Below are positions 45,101-53,671 of a stretch of 62,908 nucleotides of DNA, piece by piece. The stretch lies in contig JAFGHJ010000021.1 of the NCBI GenBank assembly GCA_016930175.1, positions 1 to 62,908 of the forward strand, read 5' to 3'. Origin of the DNA: Caldifarciminota bacterium. GTDB lineage: Bacteria; Hydrothermota; UBA3072. Position numbers and translations under genes: made by a program. The notes under the pieces were generated by a model. That model searched no databases and was not told the DNA's origin. It saw only the letters and a program-made list of their open reading frames with translations. Numbering within the stretch: position 1 is the first letter of the stretch; every line of letters starts with the position of its first letter.

Positions 45101-48100
45101 ACATCTACAGAGAAATCGGAATTGTCACTTGAGATGTCATTAACGGTCAGCGAATCTGTCCCAACATTTTCAATGATTAATGTATCAGTTGTAGAATAAC
45201 CAATGAAAACAATACCGTAGTCTAAGGTACTTTCTGAAACAGCTATATCAGGTGTACCGGTTACATGTAAATGTGCCGGGACATTAAGTTCTGTCACATC
45301 CGGGTCGTTACTGGTAACGATGATATCCGCAAAGTAATTTCCCCCATAGAGGTTGGTGGCATCAAAGGTTACTTCTATGAGAGCGCTATCAGCCGGTGAA
45401 ATTGTGCCCGAGATTGGATCAGCCGAAAGCCAGTTCATCGAAAGTAACGTGATTTCATTCTCTATAAGCTCTACAATATCAATTTTCCCATCGTGGTCAT
45501 CATCTGCGTTGAAGTTCATTGACTGGAAAGCATTGAACAGACAGTTCCATTTCTCGTTTAGTACTATCGCCCCGCTGTTAGGGTAGCCTTCGAGATAAGC
45601 CAGTTGAGTTGCGCCCGGAAGAACATCGACAATCTCTGCATCTCTGTTATACTGGTTGTCTGTCCAGTATAAACTATCTATATTATTTGGAACATTGAAA
45701 AGTATGTGTCCGCTGTTAACGGCATAAAAATTTAAAGGCGTTGTAAGATCCGAAATAAAACTGATACCTAAACTTGTAAGTAAAGAATGTGAGGAATAGC
45801 TATAAAGAGACCAATCGGCGTATATTAAAAGTCCGCCGTCTGCCTGATAGTCATCGAGCAAATCAAGTACTTCGTTTGAAGGTGCGTTGCCGTAGGAATT
45901 AACGATAACCAGTTCCCATTGGGTTCCACTGATGAGTTCCGTATGCAGTTCGTCCCAGGAAGTTACCAGTGTTCTGGGTAGGCCAAGGTTATCCAGAGCT
46001 GTGTCATAATAGTACAAACCCGGCCCCCTCTCCATAACGAGAATATGTTGCAATGCTGACGTAGGGATGCTACTTTCATAAATTCTCTTGGAAAATTGCA
46101 CTTCAACTACATCTTGAGTTTCTGAATTTTCCTCGGGTATTGCCTCTTTATTGCTTTCAAAATCGGTGACTTTAAAACTTATATTTTTAGACTTTGTTAT
46201 GGGTAGTAGTTCCTGAAACGATATATCGAAATCCAGATTACTCCCACCCGTATTGTAAATTTTTAAAGTATGGTTAGATATTTCACCCGTATATAAACTA
46301 TCTTCAAGAGAATCGGGAAAAACCGAGATATCCGGTGGTACTAAACCTTCACCTTGAAGAAAAACGGTTAATACAGGTTGGTCTATGTCATTACTCTCTA
46401 TATTAAGATTTCCGGTATAAACAGCTTCGGATACAGGGGCAAAGATAACTCTTACGTCTTTCGTTTCAGATGGCGATACTCTAAAGTTTGTGGTATCAAT
46501 AGAATAATACGTATTATCAACTGTAATATCGTCAACTACCAGTGTATCCCTGCCGAGATTGTTTACCTCTAATATCAGTGTGTCCGGAAAACCTATGTAC
46601 ACCGTGCCGAAATTTAAGGTATCAGCAGAAAGTGATATATTGGGTGTTGATATAGGTATAGAAAAGGAGCTTACCCAGGTAACATCGTTCTGATCTCTCG
46701 TAATAAGTTCAAAATTAATAATGTGGTTTGCAGGACATCCCGATGCTACTTCAAAATTGAAATTCTCTAAACACTCCGAGAGTGAATCAGATAAGATATC
46801 TCCAAATTCATCTATGGAGTCTGTAATGGTAACGTAAGAATCTGTAGTTCGGAGCACCCCTGTGATGTTATACGCGGTATCAAGACCAACATTATGAACC
46901 GTCAAGAACAACTCAATACTCTCTTCGGGATCAACATTGCCATCGCCATTTCCGGTTATCTCCGTCATTCTATACAGGTCAAAAATAACCCATGGACCGG
47001 AAGGAGAGATAACATCTACATTACCTTCATAGGGTATGTAGTTGTTTTTTGTTACCGTGCAGTACATTGTGCCAAGGGAGTTAGACGGGGGCACCAAAGT
47101 CAAGGTAATATTGCCGGAAGCGTCGGTATATCCTCTCTGGTAAACTTCTTCTTCTTTGTATAAGCATACAAAAGCTTCTTCTACGGGCGAACCTACTTCG
47201 GTAACATTCACATTAAAGGTGCTTGTCCCGACAGGTATTACAGGTCCGTGGCTGACCGTAAGCTCTCCCGGGGTATCTGTCCATAGAGGAAGTTCCGGGT
47301 CTCCGAATAGATTTAACTCATAAATACTCCACGGCCAATTTGAGGACCATGTCATTTCCGATACGAATGCATCTTTTGAAAAGGCGTGTGCTACACCCAG
47401 ATGATCATGGTAAAGGTAATTTTCCTTGAATATCTCATGGTAAAAACAGGTGTCTATATGCTCTGAAGGTCCCATGTTAGGAGGATTTCCCCAGCCGTAT
47501 CTTGAATTCATAATGGAATAACCGCCGCCCGAAGCGGGGGTTAAATAGTGTTCCGCAAAGCAGTCACCGTAGGGTACGAGGTCAAGCCCGCCGCACATAC
47601 AGCCTAAAGAATTATGAATACCGAGCAGTCCCTCATTATTGAGGGCATCTAAGTCATCGGAACCTAAATATTCGTCGGCATAATAAATATATATCCCGTA
47701 CTCGTTTCCATGCCCCACAAGATGAGCAAAGCCGAATCCTGATTTGACAGAGTCGACGAAGGCTTCGTGGGTAAGGTTTCCGTCTCTCTCGTACATTCTC
47801 GAAACCTGCCAATCTGAGGGGACGATATCTGCGATTGCTTCCTGTGATAATCTTTCATCGTATATATTCGGCCATAGATAAGCGGCGGGCAGAAGTATCT
47901 TTTTCTGATAACCGGAGGGCGGGTTTTTCTCATAAGAAAGAACTTTATTTACAAAGGTTTCTGCCTGGGCAACAGTCCGCACGGGAGCTCTTCCCACAAA
48001 TACATCCGAATAGAAGTCAACACCATCTGAAGATTCGCCATATATACCATCGCCGTCCGCGTTCCAGTCACCGTCGAGATCGGAAAAATAAAGATCAGAA

Positions 48101-49053
48101 GGAATTGTATCCTCGTCCGGATAATGTCCCACATACGACCTTTTATACCAGACATTTCTCCTTGGAACAATTTCTTCTCCCCATTCATAATCGCATTGTC
48201 CTCCGAGGAGAATCCATATGGTTCCCCAACTTGAATTTGCATCCTTAATAAAATTTCTTACTCTTTCCGCGTTATCCGCGCCCGTATAGTCAGAATATAT
48301 GGAATCGAGGGTTATAACTCTTGCGGGAAATCCTTTTTTAGTTTTCCAATCCGCAAGTTCCTGAAAAGCTGTTTGGAAGGAATCTGCTGTAATTATCACA
48401 TATTCAACTGAATCAGGAGATAAAGCAAGACTGCTTCTTAATCCGGTTATGGGTTCTAACATTCCGATGTCTTCAGGATTGAGTATTAATTTCTCGATTC
48501 TTTCTTTAAATATTTTGTTTTGTTTTTCTGTTTTGGTGATTAACGCCCTTAATTTTTCTTCGTATATAACTCTAAACTTTATTTTAGAATAAAAAATCAA
48601 TTTCTTATCGGCAGGGATGTATTGTATGGGATAAACTAATAAACTTGCGAGTTTATATCCACTCATTGAGCCGGTATGAACGGGTTGAATAACTTTCTCA
48701 GGGTAAGGAGTACTTTTGGCATAGATGTCCTCATCGGGCTTGACAAAAGGGAAAACCATGTCCTTTAAAAATGGTTGTGAGTTTTGAGTAGGATAAACCT
48801 CATATTCGCCGGCGACTTCCTCTTTATCGAAGGAAATTATCTCGACATCAGTAACTTCTGCGCCTTGAGGAATTAACAGCGAAAAGGATGCTTTAGGAAG
48901 ACATGGTGCTCCTAATTCTACTGTAGTTGAAATACAACCTTTAAGCAGAACAAAATCATATCCTTCTATTTTAGCAAAAGAAAGATCGTTTTTGTCGAAA
49001 AATACTTCCTTTTCAAGAATACCTGCAGATGCGATTAATGCAAAAAGTAACAT
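42193..49053 (-). CDS. Giant secreted C25 (gingipain-family) peptidase with triplicated modules and T9SS sorting domain
   Basis: The 2286-aa product has a gingipain-type propeptide (about 1-200) and a C25 catalytic domain (about 215-640) with His in HLVGHGNEYG (near 443) and Cys in NSLGCMCGG (near 485), followed by YGDCFAEHYL as in gingipains. Then a long array: three modules, each with an ASPM/HYDIN-like strand (LDFG...NxG), a PPDISxSxDSLxDSLxxxE linker, a different insert and a VPAHLHVTG Ig-like unit. The end (about 2194-2286) is a T9SS sorting domain (KQNYPNPFSRQTVIRY, WDGSNKFGRKVANAVYFYKM). The listed ATG gives a poor signal peptide; a better start is likely the ATA at 49089, after AAGGAGG. 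Confidence 0.9.
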   Translation of the reverse strand: MLLFALIASAGILEKEVFFDKNDLSFAKIEGYDFVLLKGCISTTVELGAPCLPKASFSLLIPQGAEVTDVEIISFDKEEVAGEYEVYPTQNSQPFLKDMVFPFVKPDEDIYAKSTPYPEKVIQPVHTGSMSGYKLASLLVYPIQYIPADKKLIFYSKIKFRVIYEEKLRALITKTEKQNKIFKERIEKLILNPEDIGMLEPITGLRSSLALSPDSVEYVIITADSFQTAFQELADWKTKKGFPARVITLDSIYSDYTGADNAERVRNFIKDANSSWGTIWILLGGQCDYEWGEEIVPRRNVWYKRSYVGHYPDEDTIPSDLYFSDLDGDWNADGDGIYGESSDGVDFYSDVFVGRAPVRTVAQAETFVNKVLSYEKNPPSGYQKKILLPAAYLWPNIYDERLSQEAIADIVPSDWQVSRMYERDGNLTHEAFVDSVKSGFGFAHLVGHGNEYGIYIYYADEYLGSDDLDALNNEGLLGIHNSLGCMCGGLDLVPYGDCFAEHYLTPASGGGYSIMNSRYGWGNPPNMGPSEHIDTCFYHEIFKENYLYHDHLGVAHAFSKDAFVSEMTWSSNWPWSIYELNLFGDPELPLWTDTPGELTVSHGPVIPVGTSTFNVNVTEVGSPVEEAFVCLYKEEEVYQRGYTDASGNITLTLVPPSNSLGTMYCTVTKNNYIPYEGNVDVISPSGPWVIFDLYRMTEITGNGDGNVDPEESIELFLTVHNVGLDTAYNITGVLRTTDSYVTITDSIDEFGDILSDSLSECLENFNFEVASGCPANHIINFELITRDQNDVTWVSSFSIPISTPNISLSADTLNFGTVYIGFPDTLILEVNNLGRDTLVVDDITVDNTYYSIDTTNFRVSPSETKDVRVIFAPVSEAVYTGNLNIESNDIDQPVLTVFLQGEGLVPPDISVFPDSLEDSLYTGEISNHTLKIYNTGGSNLDFDISFQELLPITKSKNISFKVTDFESNKEAIPEENSETQDVVEVQFSKRIYESSIPTSALQHILVMERGPGLYYYDTALDNLGLPRTLVTSWDELHTELISGTQWELVIVNSYGNAPSNEVLDLLDDYQADGGLLIYADWSLYSYSSHSLLTSLGISFISDLTTPLNFYAVNSGHILFNVPNNIDSLYWTDNQYNRDAEIVDVLPGATQLAYLEGYPNSGAIVLNEKWNCLFNAFQSMNFNADDDHDGKIDIVELIENEITLLSMNWLSADPISGTISPADSALIEVTFDATNLYGGNYFADIIVTSNDPDVTELNVPAHLHVTGTPDIAVSESTLDYGIVFIGYSTTDTLIIENVGTDSLTVNDISSDNSDFSVDVTNFALDPEGNQAVVITLTPSSLGLIRGKLTIDCDDPDEPTIEINLRGRCLEPPDISVSPESLDDSLFTGEKSNHTLTVYNTGFSDLILSISEKNADSPPSVPSSKIFTQRAEVRSNLRSQRSIDGKIATGNLSKSAFRLYDSPTAIGTAKIAILGSESDGEEYLDNIAQYLINSGRFAEVATINGYASTPTLSELQIYDVVGVFGWNYWYNADAIGNLIADYIDWGGNVFVAFAANGIGGDWMVKGRFDTENYWLISPYSYNGGTSYYMGNIYEAGHPIMAGVNYVISKSKLNSGASVNVGATLLAEFLDRAPLIAAGEVGDSRRVDISFPFFTSAVSDWGVDTTSDVRLLIINSFEWLSSPSWLSADPTSDTIPAGDSLRVEVTFDATGLYGGDYFSDIVIASNDPDEPELIVPAHLHVTGAPDIDVSEDTLDFGIAFAGSSVIDTLIISNKGTDTLTISNIETDYYNYIIDTTNFTLNPRESKEVPITFTPISLGTIIRVIRIYCNDPDEPTVTLFLRGECAEPPDISISTDSLSDSLFIDEISQHSLTIYNTGTSNLNFDISIEETDSFLMKSIKDKKLSKRSSLLIAEEPLKPEETADGVPNNFVASIPRAFASFKIFEDDFEDGDFNGWLDGGGSGIKEVTNTTAANRTDYSYHEYNSVSSHYDGIYQELGATQPGYISFYIRSGSTTTHDAYFVLRSSSGDDLIFFFARGEGYFYVNADVGGDDTYAYTARTWYHIEFKNINFVSKTFDYHVNEVLIKNGIPFRYGSATEDFDRLELYNFTEGSEAWWDEILIATEEFPDWLLVDSTKGTILSGDSTRLEVTFDAADLEIGNYYANIIISNNDPSNPEIRIPAHLHVADASGVEESKIPKVFFVKQNYPNPFSRQTVIRYGCPEPAKVSINVFDCLGRIVVTLVDKEVEAGYHEVKWDGSNKFGRKVANAVYFYKMQTNKDFMVTKKLIFVR

Positions 49054-49171
49054 ATAAAATGCTTTAAGAAATACCCTCTTAATGTCTATGTTAACCTCCT
49101 TAATAATACTAATTGCTGTTTTTTAACTGATTAGTTTAAAAATGGTTTAAATTTCAAGATATATGTAATAA

Positions 49172-49199
49172 ATTATAATTAGAAAACAGCAAAAGTCAA
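49172..49199 (-). promoter_or_regulatory. Sigma70-type promoter for the C25 peptidase
   Basis: Minus-strand TTGACT (49194-49199), 16-nt spacer, TATAAT (49172-49177). Leader of roughly 75-110 nt contains TTAAGGAGG at about 49095-49103. Confidence 0.75.
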
Positions 49200-49208
49200 G
49201 AATCGCTC

Positions 49209-49649
49209 TCAGTGTCCGTTACTGGTTTGGAACTTTTCTGTACCAATAGATTTTAAAGTTTTTATAATTTCTCTTTTTAACTTCTTTAAGTCTGAGTTCT
49301 TAAATAGATGAGAGGGGGCTCGGGAATCAGAAGCTCCAAAGTCTTTTACGTAATCGAGCTTTTTTGAAAGATAAATCGCTAATTTTTCCTCTTTGCCTGG
49401 TTCGGAACATTCTGCAAAAACCCATCCTATCGGTTTACAGTAAGGTATTATATAATCTATATGCCAATGTTTCTTTTCTATACTTCCTCTTTTCAAATTT
49501 TCCAGATGCCTTTTCAATCGTTGAAATCCACTCATCGCTGAACCCACATAGGCGTAATAAGCGGGCTTGAAAACAAATTGCCCGATTTTTCCGACATTAA
49601 TGTTTTTTCTCTTTTCTATTCCAAGTATCAAAACATAAATCCCTTTCAT
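49209..49649 (-). CDS. GIY-YIG-like DUF123 protein
   Basis: The 146-aa product from the ATG at 49649 has GIYVLILGI, GYYAYVGSA-like (PAYYAYVGSAMSGFQRLKRH) and KKHWHIDYIIPYCKPIG, the DUF123 family, related to GIY-YIG nucleases and possibly DNA repair. Upstream of this ATG the frame stays open to 49745 but reads through a word repeat, so the longer start is rejected. No ribosome-binding site or promoter was found. Confidence 0.8.
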   Translation of the reverse strand: MKGIYVLILGIEKRKNINVGKIGQFVFKPAYYAYVGSAMSGFQRLKRHLENLKRGSIEKKHWHIDYIIPYCKPIGWVFAECSEPGKEEKLAIYLSKKLDYVKDFGASDSRAPSHLFKNSDLKKLKREIIKTLKSIGTEKFQTSNGH

Positions 49650-49660
49650 TTTTTTAGCCA

Positions 49661-49832
49661 CAAAGACACCAAGGCACAAATAAAAAAGTATTGCTTTTAA
49701 CAAAAGCCTCCCACACCACCAAAAAACAAAAACAACGAATGTCACAAATAAGAATTATATTACTAAATCCTAATCCCAAAATCCTAAATCCTAAAATTGC
49801 CACAAAGATACCAAGACACTTAGTTTTAAATT
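49661..49832. repeat. Word repeats between the DUF123 gene and rsmA
   Basis: GCCACAAAGACACCAAGGCA (49658) and GCCACAAAGATACCAAGACA (49798) are nearly identical copies of the ACCAC family 140 nt apart. Between them TAAATCCTAATCCCAAAATC and TAAATCCTAAAATT (49763-49797) form a separate ATCCTAA word family. Confidence 0.65.
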
Positions 49833-50606
49833 TTATTGATTACTCTTACAACATTCCCGGTAGAGTTGGACAGCTTCATCTTTTGTAAGGGTTTCTGCTC
49901 TTCTTTTTAAGTCAATTGAGACCAGTTCTATATTATAATCGAAAAGATTATTCTTAAGTGTTTTTCTTTTATAACGAAAAATATCCTTCAGGAACTTTTC
50001 AAAAACTTCATTAACTTCAATTATAGGGTTTTTATTTATAATTCCCTTGATGACCGTTGAAAACACTTCTGGTTTTGGGAAAAAAGCTTCAGGCTTAATC
50101 TCAAATTCGCATCTGATATCATATAGAATATTAAATAATACGGTAAGCGACGAGTATGATTTACTTCTTGGTTCAGCCGTAAATCTTTCTGCAACTTCTT
50201 TCTGAAGTACAAAAATCCATTCTTTTATTTTATCCCTGTTGTCCTTGATTTTCTTTAGAATAGGTAAAGACATCGAAAAAGGAAGAGCACCTACCACGAC
50301 TTCGGGAGCAGAAGAATCTAAATGCATTTTAAGAAAATCTTCGCAAAGAACATTCACTCCCGAAGTTTTCAAATAAGAACAAAAATCGGGATCTATTTCC
50401 ACACCAATTACCTCAAAGCCCCTATTTTTAAGATACTTGGTTATAATACCAAGACCCGGTCCTATTTCGAGAATTCTTTTGCCATGAGTTAGTGATAGCA
50501 GATCCGCAAATTTTCTTCCGATATTTTCATCAAGTAGAAGGTTCTGTCCTCGAGCTTTGCTAAGATGTTTATCCCCTAAAATATTCTTTATTTCTTTTAC
50601 TGTCAT
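49833..50606 (-). CDS. rsmA: 16S rRNA (adenine(1518)-N6/adenine(1519)-N6)-dimethyltransferase
   Basis: RsmA (KsgA) dimethylates two adenines of helix 45. The 257-aa product has the start ARGQNLLLDENI, the SAM motif EIGPGLGIITKYL, the acidic EIDPDF and motif IV region VVVGALPFSMSLPIL. The catalytic loop is normally N-[LI]-P-[YF]; here it reads ALPF, with Ala in place of Asn. The C-terminal helical domain is present. It overlaps the upstream DUF4015 gene by 38 nt. Confidence 0.9.
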   Translation of the reverse strand: MTVKEIKNILGDKHLSKARGQNLLLDENIGRKFADLLSLTHGKRILEIGPGLGIITKYLKNRGFEVIGVEIDPDFCSYLKTSGVNVLCEDFLKMHLDSSAPEVVVGALPFSMSLPILKKIKDNRDKIKEWIFVLQKEVAERFTAEPRSKSYSSLTVLFNILYDIRCEFEIKPEAFFPKPEVFSTVIKGIINKNPIIEVNEVFEKFLKDIFRYKRKTLKNNLFDYNIELVSIDLKRRAETLTKDEAVQLYRECCKSNQ

Positions 50607-51606
50607 ATTGCAAACGATACATTAACTTTTTTTCGAAAAAATCAATATCAAACTCTATTAACTCTTCATAGCCTTTTGAGTAGTTTCCGCCCGCTTCCCA
50701 AAGTATAAATCCGTCGGATCGAGATTCGCAAGCAGCTTTTAACTGGTTTAGAACGTATTTGCTGCCGAGCCTTGATCTTTTCCATGAAAAAGCCTGAAGG
50801 TAAGGTACTATTTTAATGTCTTTCTCAGGCAGCCGCTCTTGAGCTTTTTTTATTGATTCATAAATTAACGAGTATGTTCTTGACTCTTTTGTGGAATTGT
50901 TCATGAAATCATCGTGAAAATGAGAGGGATATAACATCGGGTAAACCGCGTCAACCCTCTCCGCCATTTTCTCGAAATTTTGTCCTTCTTTTGACAGGGT
51001 TTTAGCCCATACTGTGTATCCGTAAAAGGTGAGAGAGATTCTCTTTTCGGGAGGTTTGACCTCGTTTACCATATCTAAAAATTCGACAATATTATTGAGT
51101 TTATTTTGCCAATTCTTATAAGGTTTATTCCCCGAGGGGTATCGTATATAATCGAACTGTACTTCATCGAAACCAAAATCAAAAGCTTTTTCCGTAATTT
51201 TTGTATTGTACTTCTTGACTTCGGAAAGAGAAGGGTCTACCCAGTACCCGCACTTCTCCTGAAACCAGATATTATCCGAAAAGTCCTTTAAGGCGAGTTT
51301 ACCGCCATTTTTAAGCGCAAGTGCTTCATCTTTAAAAACACACTGTCTGGCTATTAAATAGACTCCTTTCTTTTTAGCTTTATTAATAAAGTCTTTATAA
51401 ACAGAAAATAATATTATTCCTCTTTCATTTTTTATATCGAGGACAGCAGCATTTACTAGCCCCAGATCCACCATTTTGAAGAATTCGTCTACTTCAAGCT
51501 GCGAGTGAAAAACCCCGGGGGCAAGGTAGATACCTCTTGTAATGGGGCGTGCCTCAGAAAGTAAAGGAATATCTGCCGGTGAAAAGGCAAGTATAATAAA
51601 AAACAT
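50569..51606 (-). CDS. DUF4015 putative glycoside hydrolase
   Basis: The 345-aa product begins with a hydrophobic signal-like segment (FFIILAFSPADIPLL) and has the DUF4015 core of a TIM-barrel hydrolase: TRGIYLAPGV, VNAAVLDIKNERG, GYWVDPSLSEV, FGFDEVQFDYIRYPSG (acidic residues typical of the active strand) and VDAVYPMLYPSHFH. Substrate unknown. The ATG follows the DUF1015 stop without a gap. Confidence 0.85.
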   Translation of the reverse strand: MFFIILAFSPADIPLLSEARPITRGIYLAPGVFHSQLEVDEFFKMVDLGLVNAAVLDIKNERGIILFSVYKDFINKAKKKGVYLIARQCVFKDEALALKNGGKLALKDFSDNIWFQEKCGYWVDPSLSEVKKYNTKITEKAFDFGFDEVQFDYIRYPSGNKPYKNWQNKLNNIVEFLDMVNEVKPPEKRISLTFYGYTVWAKTLSKEGQNFEKMAERVDAVYPMLYPSHFHDDFMNNSTKESRTYSLIYESIKKAQERLPEKDIKIVPYLQAFSWKRSRLGSKYVLNQLKAACESRSDGFILWEAGGNYSKGYEELIEFDIDFFEKKLMYRLQYDSKRNKEYFRG

Positions 51607-52854
51607 CTATATCCTGTGAACAAACAGGCCTGATTTCAATTTAGGTTCGAACCAGGTCGATTTAGGGGGCATTTTATTGCCATCGTCAGATATCCTGATT
51701 AACTGTTCCATCTGAGTCGGATACATGGAAAAAGCCACCTTGAATTTACCTGAGTCAACGAGTCTTTCCAGTTCTTTTAGTCCTCTTATACCTCCAACGA
51801 AATCAATTCTATCGTCCTCTTTTGGGTTTTTTATTCCTAAAATAGGATCAAGAAGATTTTCCTGGAGAACCGAAACATCGAGCGAATAGTAGGGGTCATC
51901 GACCGGGAATGTTCCTTCCTTTGCTTTAAGATGGTACCATTTTCCGTCTATATACATACCAAAATTATGGAAGGTATCCGGGTCAAACTTTCCTTCGACG
52001 TTTTCTATGGTAAAAGATTCTCTAACTCTATTAAAAAATTCTTCCTTTGTTAAGGAATTAAGATCCCTTACCACTCTGTTATACGCCATTATCTTTAGTT
52101 CGGTATGCGGAAAAACAACGGCGAGAAAGTAATTGTACTCCTCATCACCGTTATGATCAGGATTGTTTTTCATTCTCTCTGCTCTTATATTTGAAGCCGA
52201 TTCACTTCGATGATGACCGTCAGCAATATACAAAGAATCGATTTGAGTCAAAACCTCCTGGATTTTACTTATCATATCGGCATTTCCGATTCTCCAGACG
52301 GTGTGGAAAACATTGTCTCCGGTTTTAAATTTGTAAAGCGGTTGATTCAATTTTACTTTATTGAAAATTTCGTATACTTCCTCTGTCTCTTTAGTATCAT
52401 AATAAGCGAGAAATATTGGTCCCGTATGAGCTCCAACAGTTCTTATATGTTTTGTCCTGTCGTCGACTTTAACTTTTCTTGTAGATTCATGTGTGCGGAT
52501 ATCTCCTTTGTCGTATTCATCTACTGAAGCAAGACATACCAGACCGGTCTGGCTGTGACCGTTTTCATCCTCTTCATAAAGGTAGAAAGAGGGTGTTTCT
52601 TCCTCGGTGAGATATTCCTCCTTTATCAACCATTCAAAATTTTCCTTGCTTTTTTTATAAACTTTATCATCGTAAATATCGACATCATCAGAAAAATCAA
52701 TCTCTGCGTTTACCACATGTAAAAAACACAGGGGATTTTTCTCTGCGAGAGCTTTTGCTTCTTCCCTTGAAAGCACATCGTAAGGAGGAGATGAAACTTT
52801 TTTTGCATACTCCACCTTTGGTCTTAAAGCTTTAAACGGTTTTAATAACGCCAA
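51607..52854 (-). CDS. DUF1015 family protein
   Basis: The 415-aa product starts LLKPFKALRPKVEYAKKVSS and PPYDVLSREEAKALAEKNPL, and has the conserved YIADGHHRSESA and PHTELKIMAYNRVV, the hallmarks of the widespread DUF1015 family, whose function I cannot state. Start is TTG with GAGGAGG upstream. A good promoter lies at 52903-52930. It heads an operon with the DUF4015 gene and rsmA. Confidence 0.9.
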   Translation of the reverse strand: MALLKPFKALRPKVEYAKKVSSPPYDVLSREEAKALAEKNPLCFLHVVNAEIDFSDDVDIYDDKVYKKSKENFEWLIKEEYLTEEETPSFYLYEEDENGHSQTGLVCLASVDEYDKGDIRTHESTRKVKVDDRTKHIRTVGAHTGPIFLAYYDTKETEEVYEIFNKVKLNQPLYKFKTGDNVFHTVWRIGNADMISKIQEVLTQIDSLYIADGHHRSESASNIRAERMKNNPDHNGDEEYNYFLAVVFPHTELKIMAYNRVVRDLNSLTKEEFFNRVRESFTIENVEGKFDPDTFHNFGMYIDGKWYHLKAKEGTFPVDDPYYSLDVSVLQENLLDPILGIKNPKEDDRIDFVGGIRGLKELERLVDSGKFKVAFSMYPTQMEQLIRISDDGNKMPPKSTWFEPKLKSGLFVHRI

Positions 52855-52902
52855 TAAAACCTCCTCTTACTTATATTTTTTATTTAAACTAAAAACTTTT
52901 AT

Positions 52903-52930
52903 ATTTTATTCGGATTCGCAAATATGTCAA
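52903..52930 (-). promoter_or_regulatory. Sigma70-type promoter for the DUF1015-rsmA operon
   Basis: Minus-strand TTGACA (52925-52930), 16-nt spacer, TAAAAT (52903-52908). Confidence 0.7.
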
Positions 52931-52949
52931 CAGGGTAAAAATTTAAGAA

Positions 52950-53097
52950 AATAAGAAACCACGAAACACACTAAATACACTAAAAACACAAACTTTTTAA
53001 ATTGTATTAAAAAAATACACGAAAAAGTGTAATTGGCTACTTATGGACAAGAATTTAAAATAATAAAAAAATCTCTGTGCTCTCTGTGGTAAAAAGA
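52950..53097. repeat. Word repeats
   Basis: AACCACGAAACACACTAAAT (52957) and following CACTAAAAACAC run direct, and ATCTCTGTGCTCTCTGTGGT (53071) runs inverted. No gene. Confidence 0.6.
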
Positions 53098-53655
53098 TTA
53101 CAGGATTTGTATCATGTAGGTTATCACAGTAGTCGAACCGCTTGTATAAGTCTCATCTCCGTCTAATCTTACTCTATAATCCTGATATAGGTTTGTCCAA
53201 CCTATATCACCACTTCCGCTTGCGATAACTTGAGGGACGGTGCTTAGAGAAGACCATGTTCCCGCTGCGCCGTCGCCGTAGTGAATATCGGTCAGCAGAA
53301 TACCGCAGGCAGGAGACGGATCTCCTGAGCCTGAAATAGTAACTTCCCAATTTCCTGTGGGCCAGAGGATTCCTCTGACCCTATATCTTATTCTCTGGTA
53401 GTATCTGGTATTGGGGCGGCTGGGTTCATAGTACTCCGGAAAAGAAATCGGGGGGAAAGGAGGATTGTTCGCGTTTCGGTCAATATCGGTGAAATCCCAC
53501 GTGATAGTATTGCTTTGTACATTAATCCAGACAATATCGATTATACCCATGGGTAAAGCTAAACTTGCGGTAGTTTTATCGACTCCCACTCCTGTCGAGG
53601 AAATACCTAAAACTATGATGGGTAAAAAGAAAAACAAAAAAGAATATTTTTTCAT
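53098..53655 (-). CDS. Secreted pilin-like protein (family of three)
   Basis: The 185-aa product has a signal peptide (MKKYSFLFFFLPIIVLGISS), then TWDFTDIDRN, PEYYEPSRPNTRYYQRIRYR, SGSGDPSPACGILLTDIHYG, WTNLYQDYRVRLDGDETYTS and the terminal strand VITYMIQIL. The same ordered landmarks occur in the genes at 19612 and 56832. GTGGAGGT precedes the ATG at 53655, which lies just inside the end of the barrel gene. It is last in the minus-strand operon. A fibre-subunit role is inferred from context. Confidence 0.75.
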   Translation of the reverse strand: MKKYSFLFFFLPIIVLGISSTGVGVDKTTASLALPMGIIDIVWINVQSNTITWDFTDIDRNANNPPFPPISFPEYYEPSRPNTRYYQRIRYRVRGILWPTGNWEVTISGSGDPSPACGILLTDIHYGDGAAGTWSSLSTVPQVIASGSGDIGWTNLYQDYRVRLDGDETYTSGSTTVITYMIQIL

Positions 53656-53671
53656 AGTTACCTCCACTATT

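Noticed and set aside
49650-49745. N-terminal extension of the DUF123 gene
   Set aside because: It is repeat sequence; the family start MKGIYVLIL is at 49649.
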